Assembly: GCF_905220565.1 (NCBI RefSeq)
Contig: NC_059401.1
Location: 15,620,766 to 15,684,765, forward strand
Length of the DNA: 64,000 nucleotides
Origin: Melitaea cinxia
Lineage: Eukaryota > Arthropoda > Insecta > Lepidoptera > Nymphalidae
Reading direction: 5' to 3'
Shown one piece after another: positions 38,650-51,200 of the stretch (positions are counted from its first letter, which is position 1; each line of letters begins with the position of its first letter). The notes below the pieces were generated by a model that was not told where the DNA came from, made no database searches, and worked only from the letters and a program-made list of their open reading frames with translations. Both the position numbers and the translations under genes were made by a program.

Positions 38650-40467
38650 ACTTGAAATAAGAAATAAAATCGCAGAGAAACGCAAGCTTCGCCGCAGATG
38701 GCATCTGAGTCGGCATCGTGATGACAAGAGGGATTTAAACAGAGCTATCGTCGAATTAAGGCAAATGATCATAGAGGCTGACGACAACACATTTCAAAGC
38801 AAACTAGAAACTATGACAGCAACTAGCTCTACCAACTACTCGCTGTGGCGATCCACGAAAGCAGGTGATTGACCTCAGGAATTCAAGCCCCCTATCAGAT
38901 CTGGTGATGGCGGGTGGGCCAAAACAAATAAACAAAAAGCAGACTTGTTTGCAGAACACCTGTCAATGGTCTTTTCGCTTAATGAGACTGCGGGTCAAAA
39001 CCTGGAAATTGATGTGAACTCGATATTAGCCCAAGACCTACAACTGGAACTACCCATTAAACCTGCATCTCCACAAGAAGTTCAGAGGATCATCAGAAAC
39101 CTTAATAACAGCAAGGCCCCGATTCGACCTGGTCACCAAAGAAATACTCATGCAATTGCCAAGAAAGGCCATCGTCCTCATCACAACGCTTTATAACGCT
39201 ATGCTTAGACAACAGTACATCCCTAGCTTATGGAAAGTTTCACAAATCATAATGATCCACAAAGTAGGCAAAACACCATATGATAAAAACTTCGTATCGA
39301 CCAATTAGCTTGCTACCGGTACTGTCACAAGTCTTTGAAAAGCTGTTTACTCAGGAGATTAGCTCCAATTCTCATGGAGTGAGATATTATACCGAATCAC
39401 CAGTTTGGCTTTAGACCTCAACATGAAACCATGGAACAGGCTCACAGAGTATGTGCATTAATACGAAGGAGCCTAGAAAACAAAGAATATTGCTCGTCGA
39501 CTTTCCTGGACATACAAGAGGCTTTTGACAAGGTGTAAGGAAATAGCTATGGGGTGAGTAAGTTTTATTTTGCAGAGGCCTACTCTGCAAAATAAAACTG
39601 ACTCTACCCCATAGCTATTTCCTTATACTGGAATCATGTCTGTCTAAGAGAATTTTTTACGTTAAAGAGGCTGAGGAAACTTCTGACTTCTATGCAATAA
39701 ATGCTAGATTACCGCAAGGGTCAATCCTTGTACCTGTGCTCTACACGCTCTACACGGCTGACCTGTCCTTAACACCCGGCGTTGTAACAGCCACCTACGC
39801 AGACGATACCGCAATTCTTGCTTCTAGTGCCGATCCTAGACAAGCATCGGAGACACTACAAGTTGGCCTAGACAAAGTGAACAAATGGATGCAGACGTGG
39901 CGAATAAAAGCAAGCGCTGCCAAATCGGTGCAGGTAACTTTTGCCCTCTGACACGGAAATTGTCCTTCGGCAAAACTTGGCGACAACATACTACCCACCA
40001 GCGATTGCGTAAAATATTTGGGTATATACCTCGATCGTCGTCTAACATGAAAAAACCACATTAAGGCCAAGATAGACGAAATATCCATACAACACCGGAA
40101 TCTGTACTGGATGCTAAGTAGAAACGCAAAACTATCGCTAGATAATAAGCTCTTGCTCTACAAAGCGATAATTAAACCAATATGGATGTACGAGATACAA
40201 CTATGGGGAAGCGCAAGCGACTCTAATGTAAATGTAATCCAGAGGCAACAGAACAAAATACTCAGATATATAGCTGATGTACCCTGGTACGTCACCAACG
40301 ATGAGATCATGCAACACCTATCGATGAATTCTGTGAGGCACGAGATCCGGTCCAATACATCAAGGTACAAAGAAAAGCTATTAAACCACCCGAACGAGCT
40401 AAACCGTCAATTAACTATCGACGACTGTATCGAAAGGCTGAGAAGGCATAACAAAAATAAACCATAA
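38650..40467 (+). pseudogene. Decayed Jockey-clade LINE ORF2
   Basis: Readable pieces in order: RKLRRRWHLSRHRDDKRDLN, TGA at 38870, NKQKADLFAEHLSMVFSL, IIRNLNNSKAP, a frame change near 39120, SYRPISLLPVL-like region, FGFRPQHETMEQAHRVCALI, AFDKV, YADDTAIL near 39800, KYLGIYLDRRLT*, YKAIIKPIWMYEIQLWG and PWYVTNDEIMQHL to HNKNKP at 40467. The Jockey-type C-terminus (QLWG...PWYV) is clear. Several stops, frameshifts and a foldback insertion make it dead. Only the reverse transcriptase half is present. Confidence 0.88.
39538..39623. mobile_element. 86-bp foldback MITE inside the Jockey LINE
   Basis: AGGAAATAGCTATGGGGT and AGTTTTATTTTGCAGAG are mirrored as CTCTGCAAAATAAAACT and ACCCCATAGCTATTTCCT around GCCTA. 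TA flanks each side (39536-39537, 39624-39625), as for mariner-type insertions. It splits the LINE at AFDKV, exactly where coding resumes after it. Confidence 0.85.
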
Positions 40468-41194
40468 AACTGAGAGTAGATGTCTCATTGGAGGCACACT
40501 CAGCCACAGACGAATATCACAACCAATTTGTTTATAGTTCGGACAGACTGATTCCAAATACAACTTGGAAGAAAAAAACATTATACTAAGTATATAAAAG
40601 GAGAAAATTTATAAATTGTGTCAAATTAGTAGAAAATTATATATAAACTAATAATAAATAATATCTCAATAATAATATCTTAGTTATTCACAAAACTCCT
40701 AACAATCCGACAAAATTCTCTGCTTTCGTGAAAAAATGCATATCGGTTTATTATTAAGCGATCAATATAAATATATTATATATTTTTCTAAATGAGTTCC
40801 TGACACGCTAATACTAATCATTATTATAGTCACGAAGTATAGATACAAAGAGTCCGAACGGTATAGGCTTTTCCATAATATTCATTGGACACAATAATTA
40901 AACCAGATCATAGTTCTCTTTTATGCCTCTGGCTACGCTAGAATTTAGGACATACCGACAGTGTGAATTGAATCCATTTATCAACTATTTATATCACGGT
41001 GACAAATGTCAAAACGGGCCTATTATATTGTGACGACTATAACCATGGAACAGAATTCATTTTATTAAAAAAAAATAATTGCTGTTATATTATAGTAATA
41101 TGGCAACATTGACTGTAAAAGTCAAGACTTTTGTCTTAGGTTTTTGACAGTTAATGACGTATACCCCCTTGGTATAGCGACTTGTACCTATATC
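40468..41194. other. LINE 3' remnant and intergenic DNA
   Basis: To about 40610 the sequence is plausibly the Jockey 3'UTR (no poly(A) identified). The rest is AT-rich with nothing recognised. Confidence 0.4.
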
Positions 41195-43457
41195 TTGTTT
41201 TTTTGGAAGAGTCCTAATTGGTAAACAAACCGCTGTCAATCGTAATTCACGTTTTTTCCGCATTTATCACTCACTTTCACAACATATTAGCTTACGGACA
41301 TTTGTAAAACTCCATTTACTATTTATTTCACTAAAAACAAATATCAATTTATCATTTTAAACACATAAAAACTACAAAATACGAATTCCGAGAGTACAGA
41401 TAACTAATATTTTCGAATATGACATTTCAATATCTTTTTTTATAAGGCAAATAGGGATGTAGTCATAATATTTTTAGAAGTGAATGAGTATAAGTGAATG
41501 AACAGCATGAGCGATAAAATAGGCCATGTTCTTTAACTATATTTTAAAATTTCACGAATTATAACTTGTTAAATAATATTACAGTAAAGCGATTTGTTAT
41601 TTATTTGTATTTTGTTATTAATTGTTTTTTTTTTCTTCTTTTTTTTATGTTGAGCGCACAAAAAAAATGCTTACAAAATATTGCAAATGTCAATCATTTA
41701 TGGTAAAGTGTTCATTGTAAAGGTTTTATTTTATATTATGAATATTTCTGAATATCAATTTCATCCTGAACATTTTTAATGCTATCCCATATAATATTAA
41801 AGTATACCACATAGCAACGGCATAAACGTTTACTGTAGTTCACAGGAAAAAATTTTGAGACTTTAGGATGAGACTTAAGATTACCCAATGAGAGCTTCGT
41901 GGAGTACAATGTTATTAGTCATTTTTTTAGATGTTAGAGAGAGTGTGCCGCCGGCGCAAGGTTTTTTATTCATAGTAAATACAAATAATGTGACAATAAT
42001 ATTAATAGGGTCGACTTTTTTTAGACACAGGCGGCCCCTTTATTTTGTTGTAAATTTTATTTTTGGCTTTTTTTTTACCGACCATATCACATAAACGAAA
42101 TATATAGGGGACTGTCCACTTTGTATGGGGGTTTCGGCCCCGAGTGGACAGTCACTGAGAATAATAATTATATATTAAGTTAGTAGTACTAACAAGTATG
42201 AATTAGAAAAATGATATAGTTTTGTATCCAGGTGTTTCATTTTTTGTTTTTTTGTGGATAATTACAAGAAGGTTTCTGAAATAAAAAATCATTGTTTTGT
42301 TATTTTTGTTTTACTAATCGGATTCGTACGTTAACAGAATGTTATCTAAAAACTAGGCAGGTAGATTTATAAAATCTTGAAACCTTTTTCAGCCCAAAAA
42401 CCAAATAATTTCATGACATGGCCACAACAACCTACTGTCCGTCGACCAACCATGCAGTTGCAATAATATTTTTTTATGGCTTCTCTGCCTGACCTTTATT
42501 GTTTACATATAAAATAAATACAAAATATATTTTTCTACTTATGAATATGCCTACTGTGTATTTTACGTCGCAGTAGTGATGAATTCTCGGTTGACGGAAA
42601 ACCTTATTTTGCTATATCACCATGAAAGCAACATCGAAGTCAAATGAATGTATGAAGCAAAAGTCTGTAGTTTAGGGTTGCCATAATAAATAATATTTTC
42701 AATAAACAAATAAATCGATAATCGAATTTAATATAATTAATTGCTTGCTTTTTATTTAGTCAATAACAATGTTTCTAAAATAGTTTATTTTTCACCAAAG
42801 TTAAATGTTTTTTTACTAAATACACTTTTATAGACTTTTTTTAGACTTTTTTCTTATTAATTCGATTTAACAATACTTTTAATCGATTTTAACAAATAAT
42901 TGATTTAAAAATATTTTAAAATCGATTGTTCGTTAATAATAATTGTTTGTTTAAGACTGGCAACGTGTTGTAATCAAATCACCAACCGAAAATAAACTAG
43001 AAGTATATAATTAATGAATTAAAATACTTATTAAATAAACTTTTCATCAGTTTATATTGATAAAACTGCAATTCACGAATAAACATGATTTAATTTATGA
43101 AAATTATTGGTATATTTGTTTTTTTGTATGAATTCTGTTCACCTTGGGCCAAAATGGACAGTCCCCTTTGTTGCCTTTTATGCTCGATGCTAGATTAATA
43201 TTTTTTTTCGTAATTCTGTACCTCTACTAATTCTTAGCAAAATTATTTAATATATTATTAGTTTTTGAAATAATTTCAGCAATATGGTATCATTAAATAT
43301 TTCGATGTTAAATTAATTTTACTTTGTCTATGGCTTATTGATATTGTTCATTCATTTGCTCTTTGTGTCACTTCACTAAGCTACACTATACTCTAATTGT
43401 CTGTGGTCATAAGTACGCCATATTTGTTTACCAATTAGGACAATTCCAAAAAAACAG
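41195..43457. mobile_element. Region bounded by 35-bp inverted repeats (possible DNA element)
   Basis: GTTTTTTTGGAA..GTCCTAAT TGGTAAACAAA at 41195-41229 is repeated inverted at 43423-43457 with about 32 of 35 matches. The 2.2 kb between has no frame over ~70 codons that resembles a transposase. The right repeat ends 101 bp before the TFIIE beta start codon, so it may lie in that gene's promoter. Alternative: an inverted duplication of promoter sequence. Confidence 0.45.
42106..43167. mobile_element. Possible nested element with AGGGGACTGTCCA ends
   Basis: AGGGGACTGTCCACTTTG at 42106 and CAAAATGGACAGTCCCCT ending 43167 are inverted copies with one mismatch in 18. A hairpin, GACTGTCCACT...AGTGGACAGTC (42110-42153), sits at the left end. 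The interior is AT-rich and non-coding. Target duplication not found, so the class is open. Confidence 0.45.
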
Positions 43458-43558
43458 ACCTTATATATTAACATATAACTAAAACAATGAAAACAGTAGT
43501 GATTTAATAAGATAATACATACTTTTTAGTAAATATTCTGTGTACGTTCTAGCTGAAG

Positions 43559-46500
43559 ATGGATCCAGCGCTCTTAAGGGAACGGGAACTGTTCAGGAAA
43601 AAGGCACTTGCGACACCAACGTACGTTTTATTTTGATACAAACGCGAAATGATAAAAACCCTTGTATCCCACTACTATCCCCTTCACTTGCATTACAAGA
43701 AGCAAATAACTTTCTCTTCTCTCGCTCCCACTCGTGTTCATGACAGCTTGAATTAATTTATTGATAATATTAGTATGTATGTTTTAGTGTAATATTAAGC
43801 ACTAATATACTTGAAGTATTAATCTAAACCTTTCAAGAACCTTATTATTACTGTAGCAAATATCAAAAAATAAAATATTAATAGACTATTTTTTATCTAA
43901 TTTTTGGACAAACACTTTTTACTTCATTATTTTTGTAACCACAAAAAATATATTTTTTTTAAATTTCTTTTTATTTATGTATTTTCTTAATATACAGGCT
44001 GTTCGATTCCTAACTACGTACCTTCATATGGGAGGCTCTGTAAGTGTAATAAATCATGTTACACAAAAAATATCCTAGCTCATTTTTTAAATCTGACTTT
44101 CTTTAAAGAAACTAGCTACTCTGATAGACTAATTCTACATTTCTTAAGCACGTAAACAAAAAGGGAAAGGGGGTTTTAAAAGGGAATTGATTACTAACTG
44201 ACGACTACAATTAAAGAACTACTTATGGAAAGAACTCTTTTCTTCATAGAATGTTAATTATTGTAAATTATAGTCATGCTTATGTGCGCATTGGACAGTT
44301 ATGCAGAAGTATCTTGCCAGAGCAGCTTGTAAATTAGGACAAAGTAAAATTTAAAAAAGGTCTAAGAATTTTTTTCTCATGTGGAATGTGATATATTACA
44401 CACCCCCCATTTGATGGAACATAGGAGTCAAACATCCCATATGTGTAAATAATAATTAATAACTTATTTTCAGAGTTGAGAAGAAAAAGAAAGATGAATC
44501 TTCATACAAAGATGACAGTAAAAAGAAAGCTAAATCTTCAAGCTCGGTCAGCGCAGCACCGAAGCTTGAAGGATCAAAGTAAATATTAAATTTATATTTT
44601 TTGAGTATGTAGTTTAAATAGTATTTCTTGTAATTATATTTGAAGATTTATAATTATAATAAAAATACTATCATTTATATCTAAACATACAAGGTAAATA
44701 CCCCATGATATTTATCATATTTGTCATTTTTTCCCTTAACTTCAGCACTATTGCAAGTGCCATGGTCACAGGTACACTCTAGTGGCACTTACATGGTAAA
44801 TATTCCAGTTAACATACAAATCATAGCTAGTAGTAGACCATAAACATTTAAAAATTCAAAGAGGAAAAATCACAAGATAATATCCGGCTCAAATGTATAG
44901 GATATAATGGATTTAGGATTATAATGTAGAATGGGGATTTAACTGAGGTAGGGCACAGCAGGATTTTTCTGCTCAAAATATGGAGCAGCCCGACTGGGGA
45001 AGTACCTCGACCTTACAGAAGACCACAGCTAAATAATACTGTTTTCAAGCAGTATTGTGTTCCTGTTGGTGAGTAAGGTGACCAGAGCTCCTGGGGGGAT
45101 TGGGGATTGGGTCGGCAACGCGCTTGCGATGCTTCTGGTGTTGCAGGCGTCTATAAGCTACGGTAATTGCTTACCATCAGGTGAGCCGTACGCTTGTTTG
45201 CCGACCTAGTGACATTAAAAAAAAAAAATATCAGCCTGACAAGAGAAGTACCTTTACCTTAATGAAGATCATAGCTAAATAATATTGCTTTTAAGCAGTG
45301 TTATGTTCCTGTGGTGAGAAAGGTGACCAGAGCTCCTGGAGGGGATTGAGGGTAGGGTTGGCAACGTGCTTGCAATGCTTCTGGTGTTGTAAGCATGTAT
45401 AAACTGCGGTAATCGCTTACCATCTGGTGAGCCGTACACTTGTTTGCCTACCTAGAAATTAGTTGTCTGTAAAGTCGGTTTATGGACGATAGTTTAACAT
45501 AACGTCATAACAAAACATCTTCGCGGACGCATAGACCAATCGAGTGGAAGAGAGATAGATGCGGCGCAAGCGTACAATGAGCGCAATGGGCAATGAGCGT
45601 AACGCTACATTAGTCATCCTTTTTCATGCATGCAGCCGGCGTTCATAGATTTATTAGACGTTGTCATGTCAAAAAATATATTAAAAAAGTATAGACTATA
45701 ATACAAAAACCTGGGAAATAATTTGAAACAAAATTTAATTGATAACAATTTTCATAAACAGCTACAAGACAATGGCAGGCAGCTCGTCATATAGGTTTGG
45801 AGTACTCGCCCGTATTGTCAGACACATGAAGAGCAGACATCAAGAAGGTGACGACCACCCTCTAACATTAGATGAAATTCTCGATGAGACTAATCAATTA
45901 GATGTTGGAAACAAAATCAAACAGGTCAATTTAAACAATAAGTATTAAGGATAATTTTTTCTTTAGAAGTTGTTTACAACAAATAATAATTTATTTTATT
46001 TTTCATTTTCAGTGGTTACAAACAGAAGCTTTACAAAATAATCCAAAAATAGAATGTACGATGGATGGTAAATACATATTTAAGCCTGTATATAAAATTA
46101 AGGATAAAAAATCATTATTAAGGTACATATTATTTGCTATCTACCAAATGTATCTTTTTTATTTAATTTTTTTCATAACTTAAAAAAAGTATTTTATTTT
46201 ACAAGGCTACAAATAAATAGGTACAATTCAACTTTATCAATTAAGGTGGTGCAAAGAAATGTATTTTGAATTAAAGTGCACTTGTTATTTGAACTGATCT
46301 GATGATAGATAATTGTATTAATAAACTAAATAATTAACGCCTTTTTTAGATTACTGAAGCAACATGACTTGAAGGGATTAGGAGGCATATTCCTTGAAGA
46401 TGTTCAAGAATCATTACCACATTGCGAAAGAGCTCTTAAAAGCTTAGCGCAAGAAATATTATACATTATACGACCAACGGATAAAAAGAAAATATTGTTT

Positions 46501-46992
46501 TACAATGACAGAACAGCCACACTGGACGTTAGTAAATAAGATTAGTTTAATATTTCTGCTATTTTGTACACAAAAAAGCAATATATTATATAAAACACAA
46601 TTATGTACAACAAAATAAAACAACCACTGCTTGCTATAATTTAAATTGTTTAAGAATTTTTGTTAAATAACAAAATGCATAAATAAAACATTTCCAAATA
46701 GCTTATTTTATAAATTTGGTGTTTTACTCAGGTTGATGAAGAATTTGTAAAACTTTGGCGTGCAACTGCTGTAGACGCTATGGATGATGCTAAAATTGAA
46801 GAGTATTTAGAGAAACAAGGTATCAAGTCAATGCAGGACCATGGGCCAAGGAAACCCATTGTGCCAAAGAGGAAAAAAGTCAGTCAGAAGCGACGACAGT
46901 TCAAGAAACCAAGGGATAACGAACATTTGGCTGATGTTCTTGAAACATATGAGGACAATACGTTGACACAGAAAGGAGTTACTATTAAGTGA
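43559..46992 (+). CDS. TfIIEbeta: Transcription initiation factor IIE subunit beta, complete
   Basis: TFIIE beta, with TFIIE alpha, recruits TFIIH to the Pol II preinitiation complex and helps promoter opening; nuclear. Six exons, 43559-43620, 44474-44578, 45762-45924, 46013-46122, 46350-46527 and 46732-46992, join in phase to 292 residues; the human protein is 291. N-terminus MDPALLRERELFRKKALATP, then a Lys/Ser-rich linker. The first winged helix starts about residue 66 (YRFGVLARIVRHMKSRHQ) and continues DDHPLTLDEILDE. The second includes LLKQHDLKGLGGIFLEDVQE and KKILFYND. The tail is basic (PKRKKVSQKRRQFKKP), as in TFIIE beta DNA contacts. Donors at exon 3 (CAG|GTCAAT) and exon 5 (GAC|GTTAGT) are weak but phase and family agree. 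Intron 2 carries two family A repeats. Confidence 0.95.
44942..45229 (+). repeat. Family A repeat, full-length, in TFIIE beta intron 2
   Basis: Best-preserved copy: AACTGAGGTAGGGCACAGCA to CCGACCTAGTGACATT and an A-run, very close to 62563-62844. Confidence 0.88.
45230..45459 (+). repeat. Family A repeat, older tandem neighbour
   Basis: A more diverged copy in the same direction begins TCAGCCTGACAAGAGAAGTA and ends GAGCCGTACACTTGTTTGCC. It lacks the first ~55 bp. The young copy probably inserted at or near its 5' end. Confidence 0.8.
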
Positions 46993-47064
46993 AATTAATA
47001 ATAAAATAAATTATAATCAAATAAATTATAATCAAATACCTGTTTATTATTGATATTTTTCATT
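46993..47064 (+). terminator. TFIIE beta 3'UTR with polyadenylation signals
   Basis: Within 15 bp after TGA come AATAAAATAAA and a direct duplication, AATTATAATCAAATAAATTA, giving several AATAAA-like signals before family D begins. Cleavage site not determined. Confidence 0.55.
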
Positions 47065-47490
47065 TTTAACCGACTTCCAAAAAAGAAGGAGTATCTAATT
47101 TTTTTTTACATATGTTAACTTTGACTGGCTAGACTGATGGTGATATTTTTTTAAATCGAAAGGTGGTAAGCGTCACGTGGTCTCATTTAAATTTAAATGT
47201 GATCTGTAAAGTACTTTTCGAGTTATATCTAATAATGCGTATTTACTTACTTGACTATTGTTTCGTCGACTTACATTGTATTATACTGCAAACTTTTCAC
47301 TATTTTTTTTTTATGATTCTTGTTTTAATCGAAACCTGATGCTTGGCATATAGTCACATTTAAATTTGAGCGAGATCTGACAACTACTCTGAGTAGGTAA
47401 TCGTTGATGACTCGCATTTTCTTGACTATTTTTTCATGCACCTACGTTGTATTACTTGAAATCAGTTTTTTTTCGATACAAGCAAACTCA
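47065..47490 (+). mobile_element. Family D repeat
   Basis: Left TTTTTAACCGACTTCCAAAA AAGAAGGAG; internal CGAGTTATATCTAATAATGC and GAGCGAGATCTGACAACTAC; right CACCTACGTTGTATTACTTG AAATCAG. Confidence 0.7.
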
Positions 47491-48250
47491 AGTCAATTTT
47501 CTTAGACTAGTAAGCGTTTTTTGTAAATAGGCATTTAGATAGTCGGTGTGAAGGAGTAAACTCCAGTCGTGAGTCGGAGCTGACACACACTTGTAATTTT
47601 TAACCATATTTGGCGGTTTTTTTTGGAATTTACTCGTAATTGGGAGTTGTAGGAACCAAACGGGCCCAACTCCGATTTAGCGCATCGAAATACATAAACA
47701 TGTTTGGTGTTTGGTCAAAGGTACAGAACACTTTTGTGGTCCATTGTAATGAGTAGTTTACGATTTACTATGTTAAGGGTTCCTTTTGAGAATTTATCTT
47801 TATGTTACATATTTCTATGACTTCCGAGTTATTATATTTCTTCAAAAATAAAAAATAAAACAGGATTAGATGCATCAAATTACATTTAAGAAATCGAGGT
47901 AAATTCGCACAAAAACGTAAATACTGTACCTGTTTCTTATTTGAAGAGTAGATACTCTTGATCTCTGACCATAATAGAAATCCTCCGCTTTAAAATGTAT
48001 TAAACATACAAATAGATTTATGAGATAAATATGGTCAGGAACATCTCTTTATCTAAAAATTCTAAAACACATTGGGACAATCTATTTTGGGAGTTGTTGT
48101 CAATACCAAGTCAACACTGAAGTGTCAACTAGCAAAATAGTATGACATTTAATGTCAAAAATTGTGCTGTTATTGTTTTGAACAAGAAGCTTAGTTTTGA
48201 ACTATTTTGTTACTTGTTATTACCATAAGCATAAAACTATTGAAAACATA
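47491..48250. other. Intergenic / promoter side of the first BTB gene
   Basis: CAGTCGTGAGTCGGAGCTGA at 47568 belongs to a short repeat also at 24750 (inverted). No gene, no clear TATA box. The TSS of the BTB gene presumably lies in the last few hundred bases. Confidence 0.45.
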
Positions 48251-51200
48251 ATGTTAGAAACACAATTCTGTTTATCCTGGGAACAACACATGCATAATAT
48301 ATGTTATGGTTTAAATAAATTCCAACAAGTAAGTTTTTTATTAATATTTTTATAGTTCCATACATCGTTACTATTATAACTATATAATTTAATTTTACGC
48401 GACAACTCTAGTGTTATACGAGACTAATTATTCTATATTAAATAATAGTGTTTTAAACATTTTTATTGGGGTTATATATAGGGACACCAGGGAAAGAAAT
48501 GTTTATATTAGAGAAACCTTTTATTATTGGAATGCTACAAACGCTCATATACGATATACTCCATTTTGTTTTATTACATCAGAGAGTTACGCTCCGTATA
48601 AACATAAAGTATAGACTTCGTCATAGACAAACTTTTTACTTTCCAAGCGATGTGCACATTGCACTCTTACACCCTTCCTCAATGTGTACATCACAAAAAA
48701 AAAAATACTACAATAGTATATAATACTATAACTACATAAGTACCTATAACACACAAAAAAAAAATCCAATGAAAACTTGTACAAAACTCTATGAAATTAA
48801 CTCTACATGAAAACTGACAAACAAGGACACTCACAGGAAAATTTAAGAAAATAACATTTCTCTTAACTTCACAAAAACAACTCTGCTTAGACCCTTAGTA
48901 CAAATATCAGCAAGCTGATCTCCTGATGGTACATACTTCAAACATACAATTTTATCTTCAACCTGCTGTCTTACAAAGTGATACTTAATATCTATATGTT
49001 TCAGGCGCTTGTGATACTCTGGGTTCTTGGCAACATGAATTGCAGACTGATTATCAATGTTAATATTAAAACTTTTACAATCAACTCCTATTTCTTTTAA
49101 TAAATTCCTTATCCAACACCCCTCTGCAATTCCTTTTGCTAACGCTATATACTCTGATTCTGTACTTGATAAAGATACACACTGTTGTTTGTTGGAGGAC
49201 CAAGACACTGTATTACCAAAAACTTTCATGACATACCCTGATGTAGATTTCCTATCACCTTGATCCCCTGCCCAATCAGCATCTGTATACCCTTCTAACT
49301 GCACATTTACTCCATTTCTATATACTAATTTTAATCCAACTGTTCCCTTAATATACCTTAATACTCTCTTTAATGCTTTCCACAAACTCTCATTACCACA
49401 ACTTTGAAAACGACTTAAGTAGCTCAATGCATAACATAAATCAGGACGTGTTCCTAACATGGCATACATGAGACTTCCTATTAACTGTCTGCATTTTTTA
49501 ATTCTTTATCTGAAGATTCTTCTTTATGTAACATTAAACCTTGTTCTATAGGTGTTGACACAGATTTGCATTCTTCCATCTTATATTTCTTTAACAAATC
49601 TTTTAAATACTGCTCTTGTTCTAATTCAATGACATCTTTCTTCCTAGTGATATTTATTCCCAGATATTTTAGATTATCACCTCCTAAATCTTTCATTTCA
49701 AATTTTCTCTGCAAAGCTTCTTTTAATTTGTTTATCTCTTGCTTATCTTCACAAATTAAAATCAAATCATCAACATATAATAGAACATAAAACTTCTTAT
49801 CCTTTTTATAATATAGACAATAGTCACATTTATTTCTTTCAAACCCTTCCTTAATCATAAATTGATTAAACTTCTCATTCCAATATCGTGGAGATTTTTT
49901 CAGACCATATAGAGAGCGCTGTAATTTTAAAACTTTACCATCTTCTTTCATTCCTTTGGGCTTCTCTATAAACACCTCCTCCTCTATGTTCCCATATAAG
50001 AATGCACTCTTGACATCCATCTGTTGAATATCCAAGTTGTATTTACTAGCTATTGCTAATAATATTCTCAGTGTAGGTAGTTTAGCCACTGGGGAATAGA
50101 TTTCTGAATGATCAAATTTATCTTCTTGCTTAAAGCCCCTTGCAACTAGTCTTGCCTTATAAATATTTTTATTACCTCCTTTCTTAATCTTGAAAACCCA
50201 CTTGGTGCCTATTAACTTTTTCCCAACTGGTAAACTAACCTCTTTCCATGTTTCATTTTTACACAATGCTTCTAGTTCTGCTTGTATTGCTTTTAGCCAT
50301 TCTTCTTTATATTTTCCATTAACTGCCTCTTCATAAGTCAATTGTTCTTCTCCTTGTGCTGTCATTGCTAAATCATAATCTTTAGTCCATGCTGGCTTCT
50401 TCACTTGTCTCTTACTTCTAGAATTCTTCTTTTCTTCATTTTTAGGAATATCTTCTTCTGCATCTAAAAATTCTTCATCTAAGTACTCTTCCATCATGTC
50501 TACTTCACTTGATGCTACATCTTCTGCAATGTTTCTTGCCTCTTCTTGCTGCTGGACATCTCTGTGTTCTCCTATTTCAATCTCGTTATCTTCTTCTTGA
50601 TTCTGATCCTCTTCTTGTTCTTCTTTAATATTCTCTATCGATTCTACATTCTCTATTACCTCTTCATTTTCCGTTTCATCTTTCTCTAATGCATTGTCCG
50701 AGTTACTCTTAACTTTTACAAATACAATTTCCCTATGAGTTTCTACTCTTCTTGTGTCTGGATACCATACCCTGTACCCTTTGGTATGTAAACCATAGCC
50801 CACAAAAATTCCTAATTTTCCCTTTGGATCCCACTTCAATCTGTGTTGTTTTGGTACATGTGTACATACAGTAGCACCAAAAACTCTTAACAGTGTAACA
50901 TCAAAACTCTTGTTATACAACAACTCATATGGTGTTTTATCTCGAACTTTACTTTTACCTGTACGATTTATTGTAAATACTGCTGTAAACACAGCTTCAG
51001 CCCAAAGTTCTTTACCTAAACCTGACTGAATGATTAATGTTCTTGCTGATTCTACAATTGTACGCATTTCTCGTTCTATTCTGCCATTTTGTTCAGGTGT
51101 GTAACTTACTGTTAACTCATGTATTATACCTCTCTTTTTAAACAAATTCTCAACTGCTCTATTAACAAACTCTGTTCCATTATCTGAACGAAATCGTTTT

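Noticed and set aside
38363..38716. Several overlapping 60-90-codon ORFs
   Set aside because: They lie within a full-length SINE on both strands.
48411..48723. ORFs of 67-85 codons on the plus strand
   Set aside because: They are the copia LTR read in the wrong direction; the same ORF recurs at 52940-53287 in the other LTR.
49470..49500. Programmed ribosomal frameshift in copia
   Set aside because: The break is between reverse transcriptase and RNase H, not gag and pol, and no slippery heptamer with a following structure was recognised.
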